A stretch of 64,000 nucleotides of DNA, from NCBI GenBank assembly GCA_018818835.1, contig JAHIRD010000019.1:1-64000 (forward strand), read 5' to 3'. Each line of letters begins with the position of its first letter. Position 1 is the stretch's first letter. Source of the DNA: Pseudomonadota bacterium. Its GTDB lineage: Bacteria; Desulfobacterota; Desulfobacteria; Desulfobacterales; Desulfolunaceae. The position numbers were made by a program, and so were the translations under genes. Shown in pieces: positions 30,362-39,886 of this stretch. Below the pieces are notes generated by a model that saw only the letters and a list, made by a program, of their open reading frames with translations, had not been told where the DNA came from and searched no databases.

Positions 30362-30541
30362 TCAATACGTCCAATATTGGACCGGACCTTTAAGATTCTT
30401 TATCGAAACAGTCTTAAAGGCTCCGCATGTATTTTGGGGTTCATTGCGTGTCATTTATTGACAATAAAGTTACAAATGAGTTATCAATTCAAACCGTTTA
30501 ACGTTTGTGCCTATAAATGACCTAACTCATGAGGATATGTG

Positions 30542-31426
30542 ATGAAAAAATCAGCACTGGTATTTCTTTGTCTTTTCCTGGCTGTCTTGACACCCCTTGC
30601 TTATGCCGAAGACCCACAGCCCACAGAAATGACCCTGGCTGAATTTGAAGCAACACTGAATTACCAGCACGGAGACATTGACCTTCCCGATGGAATCGCC
30701 ACATTAAAATTACCCGAATCATTCCGTTATCTGGACCCTGAAGACACCGAACGGGTTCTGGTCATGGCCTGGGGAAACCCTGAAGGTGACGGCACCCTGG
30801 GCATGCTTTTCCCCTCGGACATCAGTCCCCTTACTGAAGATGGCTGGGGAGTGATTATCACCTATGAGGAAGACGGCTATGTTTCGGATAAAGATGCCGA
30901 CAGCATTGATTACGAAGATTTGCTCAAAGAGATGAAGGACGGCGTGGCCGAGGCCAATAAGGAACGGGAAAAGCTGGGCTATGAATCCATGGAATTTGTA
31001 GGATGGGCGGCCAAGCCCTATTACGATAAGGAGTCGCACAAACTTTACTGGGCCAAAGAGTTGAGCTTCGGAGAAAACCCCGTCCACACCCTTAATTACA
31101 ATGTCCGCATTCTCGGCAGAAAAGGCGTCCTTGTTCTCAATGCTGTGGCCGGAATAAACCAGGTTTCAGCCATTGCAAACGACATGAACCAGGTCATTGC
31201 CTTCACAGACTTCAACCCGGGCCATCGGTATTCCGAATACAATTCAAAAACTGACAAGGCCGCGGCCTATGGCCTGGCTGCCCTGGTTGCCGGCGGCATC
31301 GGGGCCAAAACCGGATTGTTCGCCAAACTCATCGGCCTGCTCATCGCAGCCAAGAAATTTGTCATTGTCGGCTTTATTGCCCTGGTGGGAATTCTGTCTC
31401 GGATATTCAAACGTAAAGAGCCCTGA
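30542..31426 (+). CDS. DUF2167 membrane protein
   Basis: The protein has a signal peptide (about 1-21, ending AYAED), a periplasmic domain of about 220 residues with the DUF2167-type pattern (GDIDLPDGIATLKLPESFRY, WGVIITYEEDGYVSDKDA, LNYNVRILGRKGVLVLN) and two C-terminal hydrophobic stretches (about 243-288) ending RIFKRKEP. This is the usual architecture of this uncharacterised family. I choose the ATG at 30542 over the preceding GTG because GAGGA lies about 8 bases upstream. No functional link to neighbours is evident. Confidence 0.85.
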   Translation: MKKSALVFLCLFLAVLTPLAYAEDPQPTEMTLAEFEATLNYQHGDIDLPDGIATLKLPESFRYLDPEDTERVLVMAWGNPEGDGTLGMLFPSDISPLTEDGWGVIITYEEDGYVSDKDADSIDYEDLLKEMKDGVAEANKEREKLGYESMEFVGWAAKPYYDKESHKLYWAKELSFGENPVHTLNYNVRILGRKGVLVLNAVAGINQVSAIANDMNQVIAFTDFNPGHRYSEYNSKTDKAAAYGLAALVAGGIGAKTGLFAKLIGLLIAAKKFVIVGFIALVGILSRIFKRKEP

Positions 31427-31513
31427 TAGCGTCGCATTTAAATGTCACCGAAGGGAACGTTGCATCATCCTAATTATGGTGTTTGATCTATACCCATGAG
31501 GTATCTTTTGTGT

Positions 31514-31547
31514 GAACAAGGGCACCCACGGGGGGATTGCCCCTACC
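31514..31547. repeat. Dispersed repeat family C, copy 1
   Basis: Read on the minus strand this is GTAGGGGC, a variable centre, then TGCCCTTGTTC. The same frame is found at 43646-43676, and an inverted, more diverged copy at 43579-43602. It lies between DUF2167 and the convergent regulator gene. Confidence 0.5.
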
Positions 31548-31576
31548 AGTTTCGGGCGATTTCAAGATTTAAACGA

Positions 31577-32458
31577 TTATATCAGTGCCGACTGATCCGG
31601 GGGAATGTAAGGAAACCGTTTGACGATCATGTCCAGAAGAAACCGGTCGATTTCTTCATAGGAGTATTTTTCGTCAAAGGTCATGCGCAGGGACATCATT
31701 TCAATGATCCCCACCATGGTATAGGAAAAAAGCTCCGGCTCGATGTCTCGAAATATTCCGGCATTGATAAGGGATCGCACTTCTTCAATCAAGGGTTTTG
31801 TCATATCCTCGTATGCTTTTTTAACCATATTCCCGGCCCAGACATCCCGGCTGGTCTCTGAACGAAGGCAATTAATAATTTCACTGTATTTTTGGTAATT
31901 TGCATAAAACACATGGGCCCTGATAAACATGCGGTTCAGGGGGTCTTTTTCATGCATGATGGCGTCCCTGAACCGAGTATTGATGTCCTCAAGCACATCG
32001 GTGACCACCGCTTCGAAAAGTTCCTGTTTGTTTTTAAAATAAATATAAAATGCACCTGTGGAGATTCCCAAGGCATGGGTAATATCATTGATGGTGGTTG
32101 TCCGGTAGCCTTTTTGGGAAATAATAGAAACCCCACCCCGGATGATCTGTTTCTTCCGAAGCAGCCTGGATGACCTTAATGGAGAATCCTCGCCATCCGT
32201 CCGAGGATCGATGAACGATTCCTTGCCGGACATTTCTCCGTTTGCAATCATTTTCTTGATAAAGCGCCCGGGCAGGTTTTTTTTCATTTTTGAGATAAAG
32301 TTGAGGCGAGCCACGTGACTTTCATTATAATAGCCCATGGTCTTACCCGTTTTATCCGGGGCATGCAGCAAGCCACTGCGGAGATAATAGTGAATGGTGG
32401 TTCTGGGCACTCCCGTTCGTGTGATCAGGTCACTTATTCTCATTGATGATTTTTTCAC
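31577..32458 (-). CDS. MerR-TetR fusion transcriptional regulator
   Basis: The protein joins two DNA-binding modules. An N-terminal MerR-type winged helix (MRISDLITRTGVPRTTIHYY, GLLHAPDKTGKTMGYYNESH) is followed about 60 residues later by a complete TetR helix-turn-helix (GGVSIISQKGYRTTTINDIT, ALGISTGAFYIYFKNKQELF) with its helical ligand domain. I place the start at GTG 32458, preceded by AGGGG. A longer frame to 32518 would run through a promoter-like sequence. It is divergent from the RND locus, which it most likely regulates. Confidence 0.85.
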   Translation of the reverse strand: MKKSSMRISDLITRTGVPRTTIHYYLRSGLLHAPDKTGKTMGYYNESHVARLNFISKMKKNLPGRFIKKMIANGEMSGKESFIDPRTDGEDSPLRSSRLLRKKQIIRGGVSIISQKGYRTTTINDITHALGISTGAFYIYFKNKQELFEAVVTDVLEDINTRFRDAIMHEKDPLNRMFIRAHVFYANYQKYSEIINCLRSETSRDVWAGNMVKKAYEDMTKPLIEEVRSLINAGIFRDIEPELFSYTMVGIIEMMSLRMTFDEKYSYEEIDRFLLDMIVKRFPYIPPDQSALI

Positions 32459-32488
32459 TTTTCTGTCCCCTGTCATAGCTGTATACTT

Positions 32489-32518
32489 TTTATATATCCT
32501 ATTCAAATATTCCGTCAA
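32489..32518 (-). promoter_or_regulatory. Candidate promoter of the MerR-TetR gene
   Basis: On the minus strand TTGACG (32513-32518) is followed after 18 bases by TATAAA (32489-32494), about 30 bases before the GTG start at 32458. It sits in the shared spacer with the divergent RND gene, so regulator binding here could affect both directions. Confidence 0.5.
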
Positions 32519-32738
32519 GCAGATATCTCAGAAAGAGCACGATGGCATCAAAACCTATAGCTACTTAATATAACAGGATTTTAAATATTAATGGGTGGCC
32601 ATATATTATTTGACATTTGTTTAAAACAAAGATATCCATTCCCAGAGATATGAATATGTCTTCACATCCGAAATCCGGATAGAGCACCACCAGTTAGGAT
32701 TTCCTTATCAATTTTTTTTCATCCCAGGATGGCTCCTC

Positions 32739-35108
32739 GTGAATTCTTTAATAGATCGTATTGTTCGTTATTACAAATATATAGCTATTATTATAATCAT
32801 CTGTACCCTTCCCTTTGGCTATTTTTACACAAAACAGCGTTATTTCAACCATGTGAACATGTTTTTTGAAAAAGATGATCCGGCCATCGTGTTTTACAAA
32901 CAGTTCCAGGAGCAGTTCGGCAATGACGAGATTGCTGCCATTGTATTCAAAGCCGATGATATTTTCACCCAAAAAAACATACGCATTATCCAGGGCATTT
33001 CCCGGGCGGCCAAATCCATGGATGGCGTGGAGACCGTGATGAGCCTGACCGAGGAGGAAATTCCAAAGGGTAATGGTGACACGGTGGATTTTCTCAAACT
33101 TGTACCCGATGATATGGAACTTAACGATGCCAATCTGGAAACCATCCGGAAAGAATGTATGGCTCATCCTTTGGTTGTGGGCAATCTTATCTCAAAGGAC
33201 GGCACCACCACAGCCATCATGATTGAACTTGCCCCCATCGCGTCCAACGAACTCAAAAAAGACATTCTCAACACCCTGCGTGACAAGGCTGAACAAGTGG
33301 CAGGAAACAACGCGACCCTCTATTATTCGGGGGGGCCCTACCTTGAGGTGGAGATCGAAGGACTCACCACGTCGGATAATACACGATTCACGCCCATCAC
33401 TTTTTTCATCATTATCTTCGTGGTGTACATGATGCTCAGAAATTTCACCCTGTCCATTCTTGGCCAGATCAATGTCTCGGTGACAGTTATCTGGGGCATC
33501 GGCTTTCTGATCATGTGCGGGGAAAGCATCAATACGGTCACCGTGATTATCGCCCCGGTCCTTTTGGCCATCTCCATTGCAGACTCCATACATATCCTGT
33601 CATATTATAAGGAGTGCTACCGAAAAAATGGCGGCCACCACAAAGAAGCTGTGGCTGAAGCTGCCAAAACCCTCTGGTTTCCCTGCCTGTTCACCAGCAT
33701 GACCACGGGCATCGGTTATCTTTCCTTTGTGACCACCACGGTCAGGCCCGTGAAAATTGTTGGAATTTTTACATCCATTGGCGTGATGACCGCCTTTATC
33801 ATGACCATTGTTTTTCTTCCCACCCTGATGATGGTTTTCAGGAAACGCATCGAAAAAGGCCTTGATCTAAAAAAGCAGCACACACCTATTTTCAAAAAGG
33901 ACTATTTTATGTCAGTCCTCGTTTTTTTAGGCGAGAACGTTACCCGGCACTACAAAATCATCAGTGTCTTTTTTTTGCTTATTACCATCATAACCTCCCT
34001 GGGCATTCTCAAGCTCCGATTCGAAACAGACTTTGTCAGCTATCTGAAAGATGACAATAAAATCAAGCAGGATATCCGATTTATTGAAGACAACATCCGG
34101 GGAACCGTGCCCGTGGAAGTTGTTTTTGAGGCCACATCGCCCCAGTTTGATTTCACCCATCCTGAAAGCCTCAAGCTTATCGAAAAAATCCAGATCGATG
34201 TCATGGACGAGATGAGTGGACGATTCACCACCTCTTTTTCCGTGGCCGATTATATCAAGGAAATCAACCGGGCCTTCAACGAAGGGAATAAGGCCTTTGA
34301 TATCATCCCGGACAACCCGGAGGATGTGGTGGATTATTTTGAGATAGGAGACGAGAGTATCCTCAAGCGGCTCATCTCTCCGGACAGGATGAAAACCCGC
34401 ATCTCCTTTGCCTCCTGTTTCGGTTCCACCACTGAGTCCAAGTCCTTTACCCATTACATGGACAACCATGTAAAGCCCCTTCTGGGGGATCGTATGACAT
34501 ATACATTCACAGGCCTTTCCGCCCTTTATATCACCATGGACAAAAACCTGAAAATCAGCCAGGCTCGAAGTTTCGGTTCGGCATTCGTTTTGATATTCAT
34601 CATGATGTTTTTTCTATGCAAAAATGTGAAACTCACGGTGATCAGCATGATCCCCAACCTCTTCCCCATCTTCGTGACCCTGGGCATCATGGGCTGGCTT
34701 GATATCCCCCTTGATGGATCCACCATCATGATTGCAAGTGTAACCATAGGTATTGCTGTGGACGATACCATTCATTTCATCACCTGGTTCCGAAGAAACT
34801 CCCTGGCTGGAATGGATACACAATCAGCTGTCATAAAAACGTTCAAGGACACGGGAAAACCCATTGTCATGACATCCATTATTCTATGCATTGCCTACTG
34901 TGTACTGATAACAGGATCGGTGAAGCCCATCATTGCCTTTGGAGCTTTGGCCGGATTGGCCATGTTTTTCGCTCTTCTCGGGGATCTGTTCATCCTCCCG
35001 TCTCTGATACTGGTATTCAAACCAGCCATCCGTTCCCCCCGGTCTACCATAAGACCTGTGGAGGCTGTTTCCAATGAAAAAAAACTCCTTTTTGAAACAA
35101 TGGATTAG
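32739..35108 (+). CDS. RND superfamily transporter (MMPL/HAE-3 type)
   Basis: The 789 residues have the two-fold RND layout. There is an N-terminal membrane helix (about 12-30), a periplasmic domain, a cluster of helices around residues 220-370, a second lone helix (about 410-430), a second periplasmic domain and a final helix cluster (about 610-770). The paired motifs ADSIHIL and VDDTIHF, each in a helix, match the proton-relay region of SSD-type exporters. Proteins of this class export lipids or hydrophobic molecules. The GTG start lacks an obvious ribosome site. It leads a likely four-gene operon. Confidence 0.9.
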   Translation: MNSLIDRIVRYYKYIAIIIIICTLPFGYFYTKQRYFNHVNMFFEKDDPAIVFYKQFQEQFGNDEIAAIVFKADDIFTQKNIRIIQGISRAAKSMDGVETVMSLTEEEIPKGNGDTVDFLKLVPDDMELNDANLETIRKECMAHPLVVGNLISKDGTTTAIMIELAPIASNELKKDILNTLRDKAEQVAGNNATLYYSGGPYLEVEIEGLTTSDNTRFTPITFFIIIFVVYMMLRNFTLSILGQINVSVTVIWGIGFLIMCGESINTVTVIIAPVLLAISIADSIHILSYYKECYRKNGGHHKEAVAEAAKTLWFPCLFTSMTTGIGYLSFVTTTVRPVKIVGIFTSIGVMTAFIMTIVFLPTLMMVFRKRIEKGLDLKKQHTPIFKKDYFMSVLVFLGENVTRHYKIISVFFLLITIITSLGILKLRFETDFVSYLKDDNKIKQDIRFIEDNIRGTVPVEVVFEATSPQFDFTHPESLKLIEKIQIDVMDEMSGRFTTSFSVADYIKEINRAFNEGNKAFDIIPDNPEDVVDYFEIGDESILKRLISPDRMKTRISFASCFGSTTESKSFTHYMDNHVKPLLGDRMTYTFTGLSALYITMDKNLKISQARSFGSAFVLIFIMMFFLCKNVKLTVISMIPNLFPIFVTLGIMGWLDIPLDGSTIMIASVTIGIAVDDTIHFITWFRRNSLAGMDTQSAVIKTFKDTGKPIVMTSIILCIAYCVLITGSVKPIIAFGALAGLAMFFALLGDLFILPSLILVFKPAIRSPRSTIRPVEAVSNEKKLLFETMD

Positions 35109-35394
35109 GAATAATCGATCATAATACTCATCAATCACATCATGCTTGTGATACTGTATACGAACTGCATACCATCTTCATCCATCAGTTCGAGGAAATT
35201 TCCTGGGTTTCCAACCCCTTGCATTTTTTCTCATTTCCATCATACATGTTTGTAATTACAGATTAATAATTACATAAACCGAAAGATAGCATTTGACATT
35301 TAAAGGAAACGAAGGTATCCATTCTACACATGAAGACATATTCATAAGTCACACACAATCACTGCATCACCGAAACAATCACATAGGATTTCAA

Positions 35395-36816
35395 ATGATT
35401 GCATCGTCTGCGAAAAGGACATTTTGTTGTTATCTGGGCCTGATCTTTCTCTGCCTGACCGTTTCCGTTTCAACTGTTTCCGGAGATGAACCCGAATTGA
35501 CCAAGGAAGGTTTCCTGGAGTTTGAAAATCTCTTCCAGGTTGAGCACAGGGATTCCACATTTGATGAAGCCAATAAAAAAAACGAGCTCAGGGGACATTT
35601 AAAACTTCGATACGGAACAGATGCCCTTCACGTGTTCATGGCACCGGATATCTATCTTTCCTCGTCTTTTTTCAGGGACGATAAAAAGATTTATCCCTAC
35701 AGTTCGGACTCCAATGTATCCCGAAATCTCAAGATATCCGGAGAATCGGCTGAACTTTCCCTGAACGAATTTTATGTCCATTACAGCACAGACCGGCTCC
35801 GGATCCGGCTGGGCAACCAGATTTATGGTTGGGGCACAGGGGATGTTTTCAATCCCACCTCCTATTTCAACCCCTATGACATGCGTGAATCCTTTTACAA
35901 AGACGACGATGAATACAAGGAAGGTGTCTTTTCCCTTTCCGGCATGCTGTTCATGGGATCCTCAAACCTGGAACTGGTGATGGTGCCATTCCATACACCA
36001 CCAAACCTGGCTAAAAACGGCAGCTACTGGCATGTTAAAATTGACAACTACCCTATGCCTATTATCCTTGATGATCCCCAGGAACTTGATCCTGAACTTT
36101 CCAATGCAGCATTCGGGGCACGGCTGACATCCACCATACTCAATACGGATCTCTCAGTCAGTGTGTTCCATGGGCCGGACACGGACCTCTTGTATGTTCC
36201 TGTCCGGACTCTGATACAAGAAGGTTCACCGGTTTCCGTCGAGGTAGAGGCCCGGAGTAACACCATCACCTACTTTGGCATGGATTTTTCTAAAGCAATC
36301 GACACCTTTGTCATACAAGGTGAAGCTGCGTTCTCCCCAAATAAACCGACCACGGTGGACCAGTCAGGTGTCGCTGATGATGACTTTGTCCTTCCCTTTG
36401 AAGTGGATACAGCGCCTTATTTGTCCTATACTCTGGGTTGCAATTATTTTATCCCTCTCTACAAACTCCTTGAAGATCACGAAGGAGATACGGTCCTGAC
36501 CCTGGAGTGGTTTCAGAGTTTTTTTTTAAAGGACGGATATTCGCCCCCCATGATCACGGATCTTTTCATCATGCGCCTTGAAGACAGCTATTTTGATAAC
36601 CATCTCTCATTGTCCATTTCGGGGGTGTATGATACCAAACAAAAGGGATACACCCTTTGGCCCAAGATCGGATACGATTTTCTCAATGGATTTTCCACAA
36701 ACCTATCCTACATCCACATTGAGGGAGAAAGTGATTCGAGAAACAATACTGCCTCGATATTTTACTATTTCAGAAACAACGACAGCCTTATATGGAAGGT
36801 ACGTTATGCGTTTTAG
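35395..36816 (+). CDS. outer-membrane beta-barrel protein (DUF1302-like)
   Basis: A signal peptide (about 1-28) is followed by a sequence of alternating polar and hydrophobic residues ending in Phe (VRYAF), as outer-membrane barrels do. Segments such as LRIRLGNQIYGWGTGDVFNPT and YFNPYDMRESF recall DUF1302-type barrels. An upstream in-frame ATG (35293) would bury the signal peptide after 34 residues, so I use 35395 (473 residues). Its place between the RND exporter and the LolA-like gene suggests it is the outer-membrane end of the same export path. Confidence 0.78.
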   Translation: MIASSAKRTFCCYLGLIFLCLTVSVSTVSGDEPELTKEGFLEFENLFQVEHRDSTFDEANKKNELRGHLKLRYGTDALHVFMAPDIYLSSSFFRDDKKIYPYSSDSNVSRNLKISGESAELSLNEFYVHYSTDRLRIRLGNQIYGWGTGDVFNPTSYFNPYDMRESFYKDDDEYKEGVFSLSGMLFMGSSNLELVMVPFHTPPNLAKNGSYWHVKIDNYPMPIILDDPQELDPELSNAAFGARLTSTILNTDLSVSVFHGPDTDLLYVPVRTLIQEGSPVSVEVEARSNTITYFGMDFSKAIDTFVIQGEAAFSPNKPTTVDQSGVADDDFVLPFEVDTAPYLSYTLGCNYFIPLYKLLEDHEGDTVLTLEWFQSFFLKDGYSPPMITDLFIMRLEDSYFDNHLSLSISGVYDTKQKGYTLWPKIGYDFLNGFSTNLSYIHIEGESDSRNNTASIFYYFRNNDSLIWKVRYAF

Positions 36817-36899
36817 CATTAACCGGAATATACGATTTCAGTGGTATAAGGATTTATATTCAACCGTTATTTCATAATTATAAAGATTAAGGAGCCATT

Positions 36900-37640
36900 A
36901 TGAAAAAAAACATCCTATTCATCATTTTCTTGATTCTCTTCAGCACCCAGACAGTTCTTGCACTCACCGCCAGGGAGATCGTTGAAAAAAGTGACAATCT
37001 CCCCCAGTCGACCACAACAATGAGCGACATGAAAATGAGCATACACTCAGGTGGAAGTATCATTGATAAAGAATTCAACCTGGAAGCCGTGGAAACTGCA
37101 AAAAACGACAGTAAAACCTTAATCACATTCACCAAGCCCTCCAAATTAAAACTACTGACCCACTCCCATCCGGACAAGGAAGACGACCAGTGGCTGATGA
37201 TGTCTTCGGGAAAAGTCAAACGAATCACCGCATCGGGCAAGGAAAAATCCTTTGTCAATTCTCATTTCTCTTATGAAGACCTCTCTTCCCGAAAAATCAA
37301 TGATTACACCTACACCCAACTATCGGACGAGACAACCCTGACTTTTCCCTGTTACCGCATTGAAGGCACCCCTACAACAAAAGACAATGTCTACGACAAA
37401 GTCATTTTATATGTACGCCAGAAGGATTTTTTTGTTGTGAGGATCGACTTTTTCAAAAAAGGTAAATATTTAAAACGTCTTGAAAATCATGACATTCGAG
37501 TGGTTGACGGCATCCTTACCCCCTTTGATGTCCGCATGATCGAAACCGATGATAAGGAATGGACAGGCCTTCATATTGCGTCTATCACTTACAATCAGGA
37601 AATCAGCAGTTCCAAGTTCAATAAAGAGGCTTTAAGATAA
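36900..37640 (+). CDS. LolA-like outer-membrane lipoprotein-sorting protein
   Basis: The 246 residues have a signal peptide (about 1-21) and the beta-rich fold of the outer-membrane lipoprotein-sorting family that is related to LolA (ITFTKPSKLKLLTHSHPDKEDD-like region, VKRITASGKEKSFVNSHFSYEDL). Proteins of this kind are often encoded beside RND exporters and may shuttle lipid through the periplasm. A good ribosome site (AAGGAG) precedes the ATG. Its partners are the RND transporter and the barrel protein upstream. Confidence 0.82.
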   Translation: MKKNILFIIFLILFSTQTVLALTAREIVEKSDNLPQSTTTMSDMKMSIHSGGSIIDKEFNLEAVETAKNDSKTLITFTKPSKLKLLTHSHPDKEDDQWLMMSSGKVKRITASGKEKSFVNSHFSYEDLSSRKINDYTYTQLSDETTLTFPCYRIEGTPTTKDNVYDKVILYVRQKDFFVVRIDFFKKGKYLKRLENHDIRVVDGILTPFDVRMIETDDKEWTGLHIASITYNQEISSSKFNKEALR

Positions 37641-37663
37641 ACCTGTCCGATACAAGCCATGAT

Positions 37664-37703
37664 CTTTGGCCGGATGTGAAGGACATAAAAACATCCGGTC
37701 AAA
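37664..37703. repeat. Core-only relative of repeat family A
   Basis: TTTGGCCGGATGTGAAGGAC and a matching right arm (ACATCCGGTCAAACA) form an imperfect palindrome like the core of family A (TTTGGCCGGGCGTGAAGGC and its complement arm), but without the terminal GATGAACTCG/CGCCATC motifs. It lies just after the LolA-like gene. It might also work as a stem that slows or ends transcription. Confidence 0.5.
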
Positions 37704-37862
37704 CATAAAGAAAGGAGGTCTTTTTTTACACGACCTTCACCATTTAATGACAACATAAACATCTGTCACCCATAAAAACCTTGTTAAAAGGCACAAAAAA
37801 CTATAAATAAAATTCTTCTTGGAAAGGTATGCTCTTAAGGAAAGTAAATAGGGAGGAATGGC

Positions 37863-38789
37863 GTGCGTATTCTTGAAATGGCCTACGAATTGCTGGTTAT
37901 CTCAGTGGGTGTCTTATTGTACGGGTTATCCATGATTCCCGGATATTTACTGATACAATGGGGGCATGGGCTGGGCTTGCCCTGGGTTGTTTTCACTTAC
38001 CCGACCGCCTTTTACCTGTTCATCATCACCCTGATCCTCCTGGCCGGAACCGTCAAACGGCTCTGCCTGCCCCCACTCAAACCCGGGACATACAAATTCA
38101 ACAAAGACAAACATGTCTTTACCTGGTTTTTGAGCAGGACCATCACAGAATACGTTCTCATGCCCTTTAACCGGGTCATTTTCACCAACGATCTTTTGCG
38201 GTATACCTGCCTGAGACTCTTCGGCGTTAAATTGGATTACAGTTCCGGGATTTCCAGTTCCTTTATCAGCGACCTCGAACTCTTGTCATTCGGGAAAAAC
38301 TGTATGATCGGGGGATGGGCCATCCTCTATGGACACATTGAACCTGAACCGGGGACGGTCATCCTTGCACCCATATCCATCGGGGACAATACCCTGATCG
38401 GAGCCAGAGCCAACATCACGTGCGGAAGCAGTATCGGCAACAACACCATCATCGGATTCGGTGTTGTCATGGGCGTGAACTGTAAAATCGGAAACAGATG
38501 TAATGTGGGCTACATCACCCATATGGGCCACCAGATTTTAATCGAGGACGATGTCAAGGTGGGCAAATACTGCAACCTGGGCAACGGTGTCAAAATCCGA
38601 ACCGGCATCAAGCTGCCCGACTATTCCATGGTCCCGGATTTTACCACCATTGCGACCCAGGACTTGGCCGAGACCTTCCGTTCTGTCAGAATATCCGAAA
38701 TCCAAGGACCCGGAATGGCGACTCAACACCCTCCCCGTCGGCCCCAGGTCTTTATCCGGTCCGGCTCAAGTTCCTCCAGTAATACATAA
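37863..38789 (+). CDS. membrane-linked left-handed beta-helix acyltransferase
   Basis: The 308 residues begin with two or three hydrophobic segments (about 10-65), then an amphipathic region, then hexapeptide repeats (about 140-245) such as IGDNTLIGARANI, IGNNTIIGFGVVMGVNCKIG and VKVGKYCNLGNGVKI. This is the fold of transferases moving acetyl or longer acyl groups. The GTG start is fixed by GGGAGG a few bases upstream. Its last 67 bases overlap the 3' end of the convergent hydrolase gene. The acceptor is unknown, though linkage suggests an envelope lipid or glycan. Confidence 0.82.
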   Translation: MRILEMAYELLVISVGVLLYGLSMIPGYLLIQWGHGLGLPWVVFTYPTAFYLFIITLILLAGTVKRLCLPPLKPGTYKFNKDKHVFTWFLSRTITEYVLMPFNRVIFTNDLLRYTCLRLFGVKLDYSSGISSSFISDLELLSFGKNCMIGGWAILYGHIEPEPGTVILAPISIGDNTLIGARANITCGSSIGNNTIIGFGVVMGVNCKIGNRCNVGYITHMGHQILIEDDVKVGKYCNLGNGVKIRTGIKLPDYSMVPDFTTIATQDLAETFRSVRISEIQGPGMATQHPPRRPQVFIRSGSSSSSNT

Positions 38790-39607
38790 GCAAGCTTTTC
38801 ACTATGTGTTTCAAGGTTACTCCCCATGACCTCAAGGCGGGCCATGGGGAGTCCTTCAACCATTTTTTCAAGATCTCCAAGGCCATGGAGTTTATCGGTC
38901 CGGGCTCCCACAAGGACCACCTCCGATGTCACATGACCGAGCCTGTTCCAGACCGAATAACCTGAAAGTGCCTGGGCGTTGGCCTTCAATCGGTAGGGTT
39001 CCGCCGCCAAAAGAGTCCCCTTATATTTTTCCGCCTGTTCCGGTTCCTTGTGTTTATCCACCTTAAAGCGTGTCAGATAAAAAATAATGGCATGCTTGAT
39101 CAGGGAATAGGCTGCAGGTGGGAAAAAGCGGATGAGCATCCGGGCCCAAAAGGGAAAGTCCACCTGTGAGATGGGTGATACAAGAATTGATTTTTCGGGA
39201 ATCCGCCCGTTTCCCCGGTTCAGGTATTCCAGAATGATCGTTGAGCCAAGGGAGCTGCCGGCAAGAACAAAGGGAGTGTCTCCCGGAAGAACCTGTAAGA
39301 GCACCTCCTCCAAATCCTTTCGCATGCGCTCCAAGGTAAATTCGGGCAATGGGCCCTTTGGAATACAAGCGCTGTATTTCTCACGGGTTTCAAGATAAAT
39401 CACGCGCATCCGGGGTGTCAAAACCTTTAACACATCAATCCATCCTGAGATCAACGACACCCATCCCGGTACAAAGACCACTGCCGGAGCGTCCTGGGAG
39501 CCCTTATCCGGGCTGAAATCATAGAGATTAAGCGCAACGCCATCCGAGACCATCACATGGTTTCTGACTAACCGGACACCACCACCAGAAAGGATTTCTT
39601 CTACCAT
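38723..39607 (-). CDS. alpha/beta hydrolase
   Basis: The 294 residues show an oxyanion segment FVPGWVSLISGW, the nucleophile elbow GSSLG (Ser119) and a late Asp and His (VGARTDKLHG, ETHSEKLAY) that could complete a catalytic triad. No signal peptide is visible. It runs toward the acyltransferase gene and overlaps its end by 67 bases, so both C-termini are coded on opposite strands of the same DNA. It may be a lipase or esterase acting with the acyltransferase, but this is inference. Confidence 0.85.
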   Translation of the reverse strand: MVEEILSGGGVRLVRNHVMVSDGVALNLYDFSPDKGSQDAPAVVFVPGWVSLISGWIDVLKVLTPRMRVIYLETREKYSACIPKGPLPEFTLERMRKDLEEVLLQVLPGDTPFVLAGSSLGSTIILEYLNRGNGRIPEKSILVSPISQVDFPFWARMLIRFFPPAAYSLIKHAIIFYLTRFKVDKHKEPEQAEKYKGTLLAAEPYRLKANAQALSGYSVWNRLGHVTSEVVLVGARTDKLHGLGDLEKMVEGLPMARLEVMGSNLETHSEKLAYVLLEELEPDRIKTWGRRGGC

Positions 39608-39767
39608 CGGTCATATTTCCCCTTGATTATTATCAGAAGCAATCGCCAAGGATCACTGGGGCGAAGAGAGAGCGTCCAGTGCATCCGTTTGTTGGAATTT
39701 AGTTCTTTTGATTTCGATTATCCCAACGTTACATTGAATATCACTGGCTCCATATTCTTACAAGCGT

Positions 39768-39820
39768 GATGAACTCGTAAAAAGTCGACGGATGGCTATG
39801 GACCTTTTTACGACGCCATC
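39768..39820. repeat. Short copy of dispersed repeat family A
   Basis: This 53-bp element has both terminal motifs (GATGAACTCGTAAAAAGTC on the left and CTTTTTACGACGCCATC on the right, near-inverted repeats) and the constant GACGGATGGCTATGG, but the hairpin core is deleted. It ends 66 bases upstream of the M14 peptidase start. Confidence 0.75.
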
Positions 39821-39886
39821 ACTCTTGACATTTTTAAAAAAATATACTCATGTTAAGAGCATCTATCTCAAACGGAGGATTTTTTT

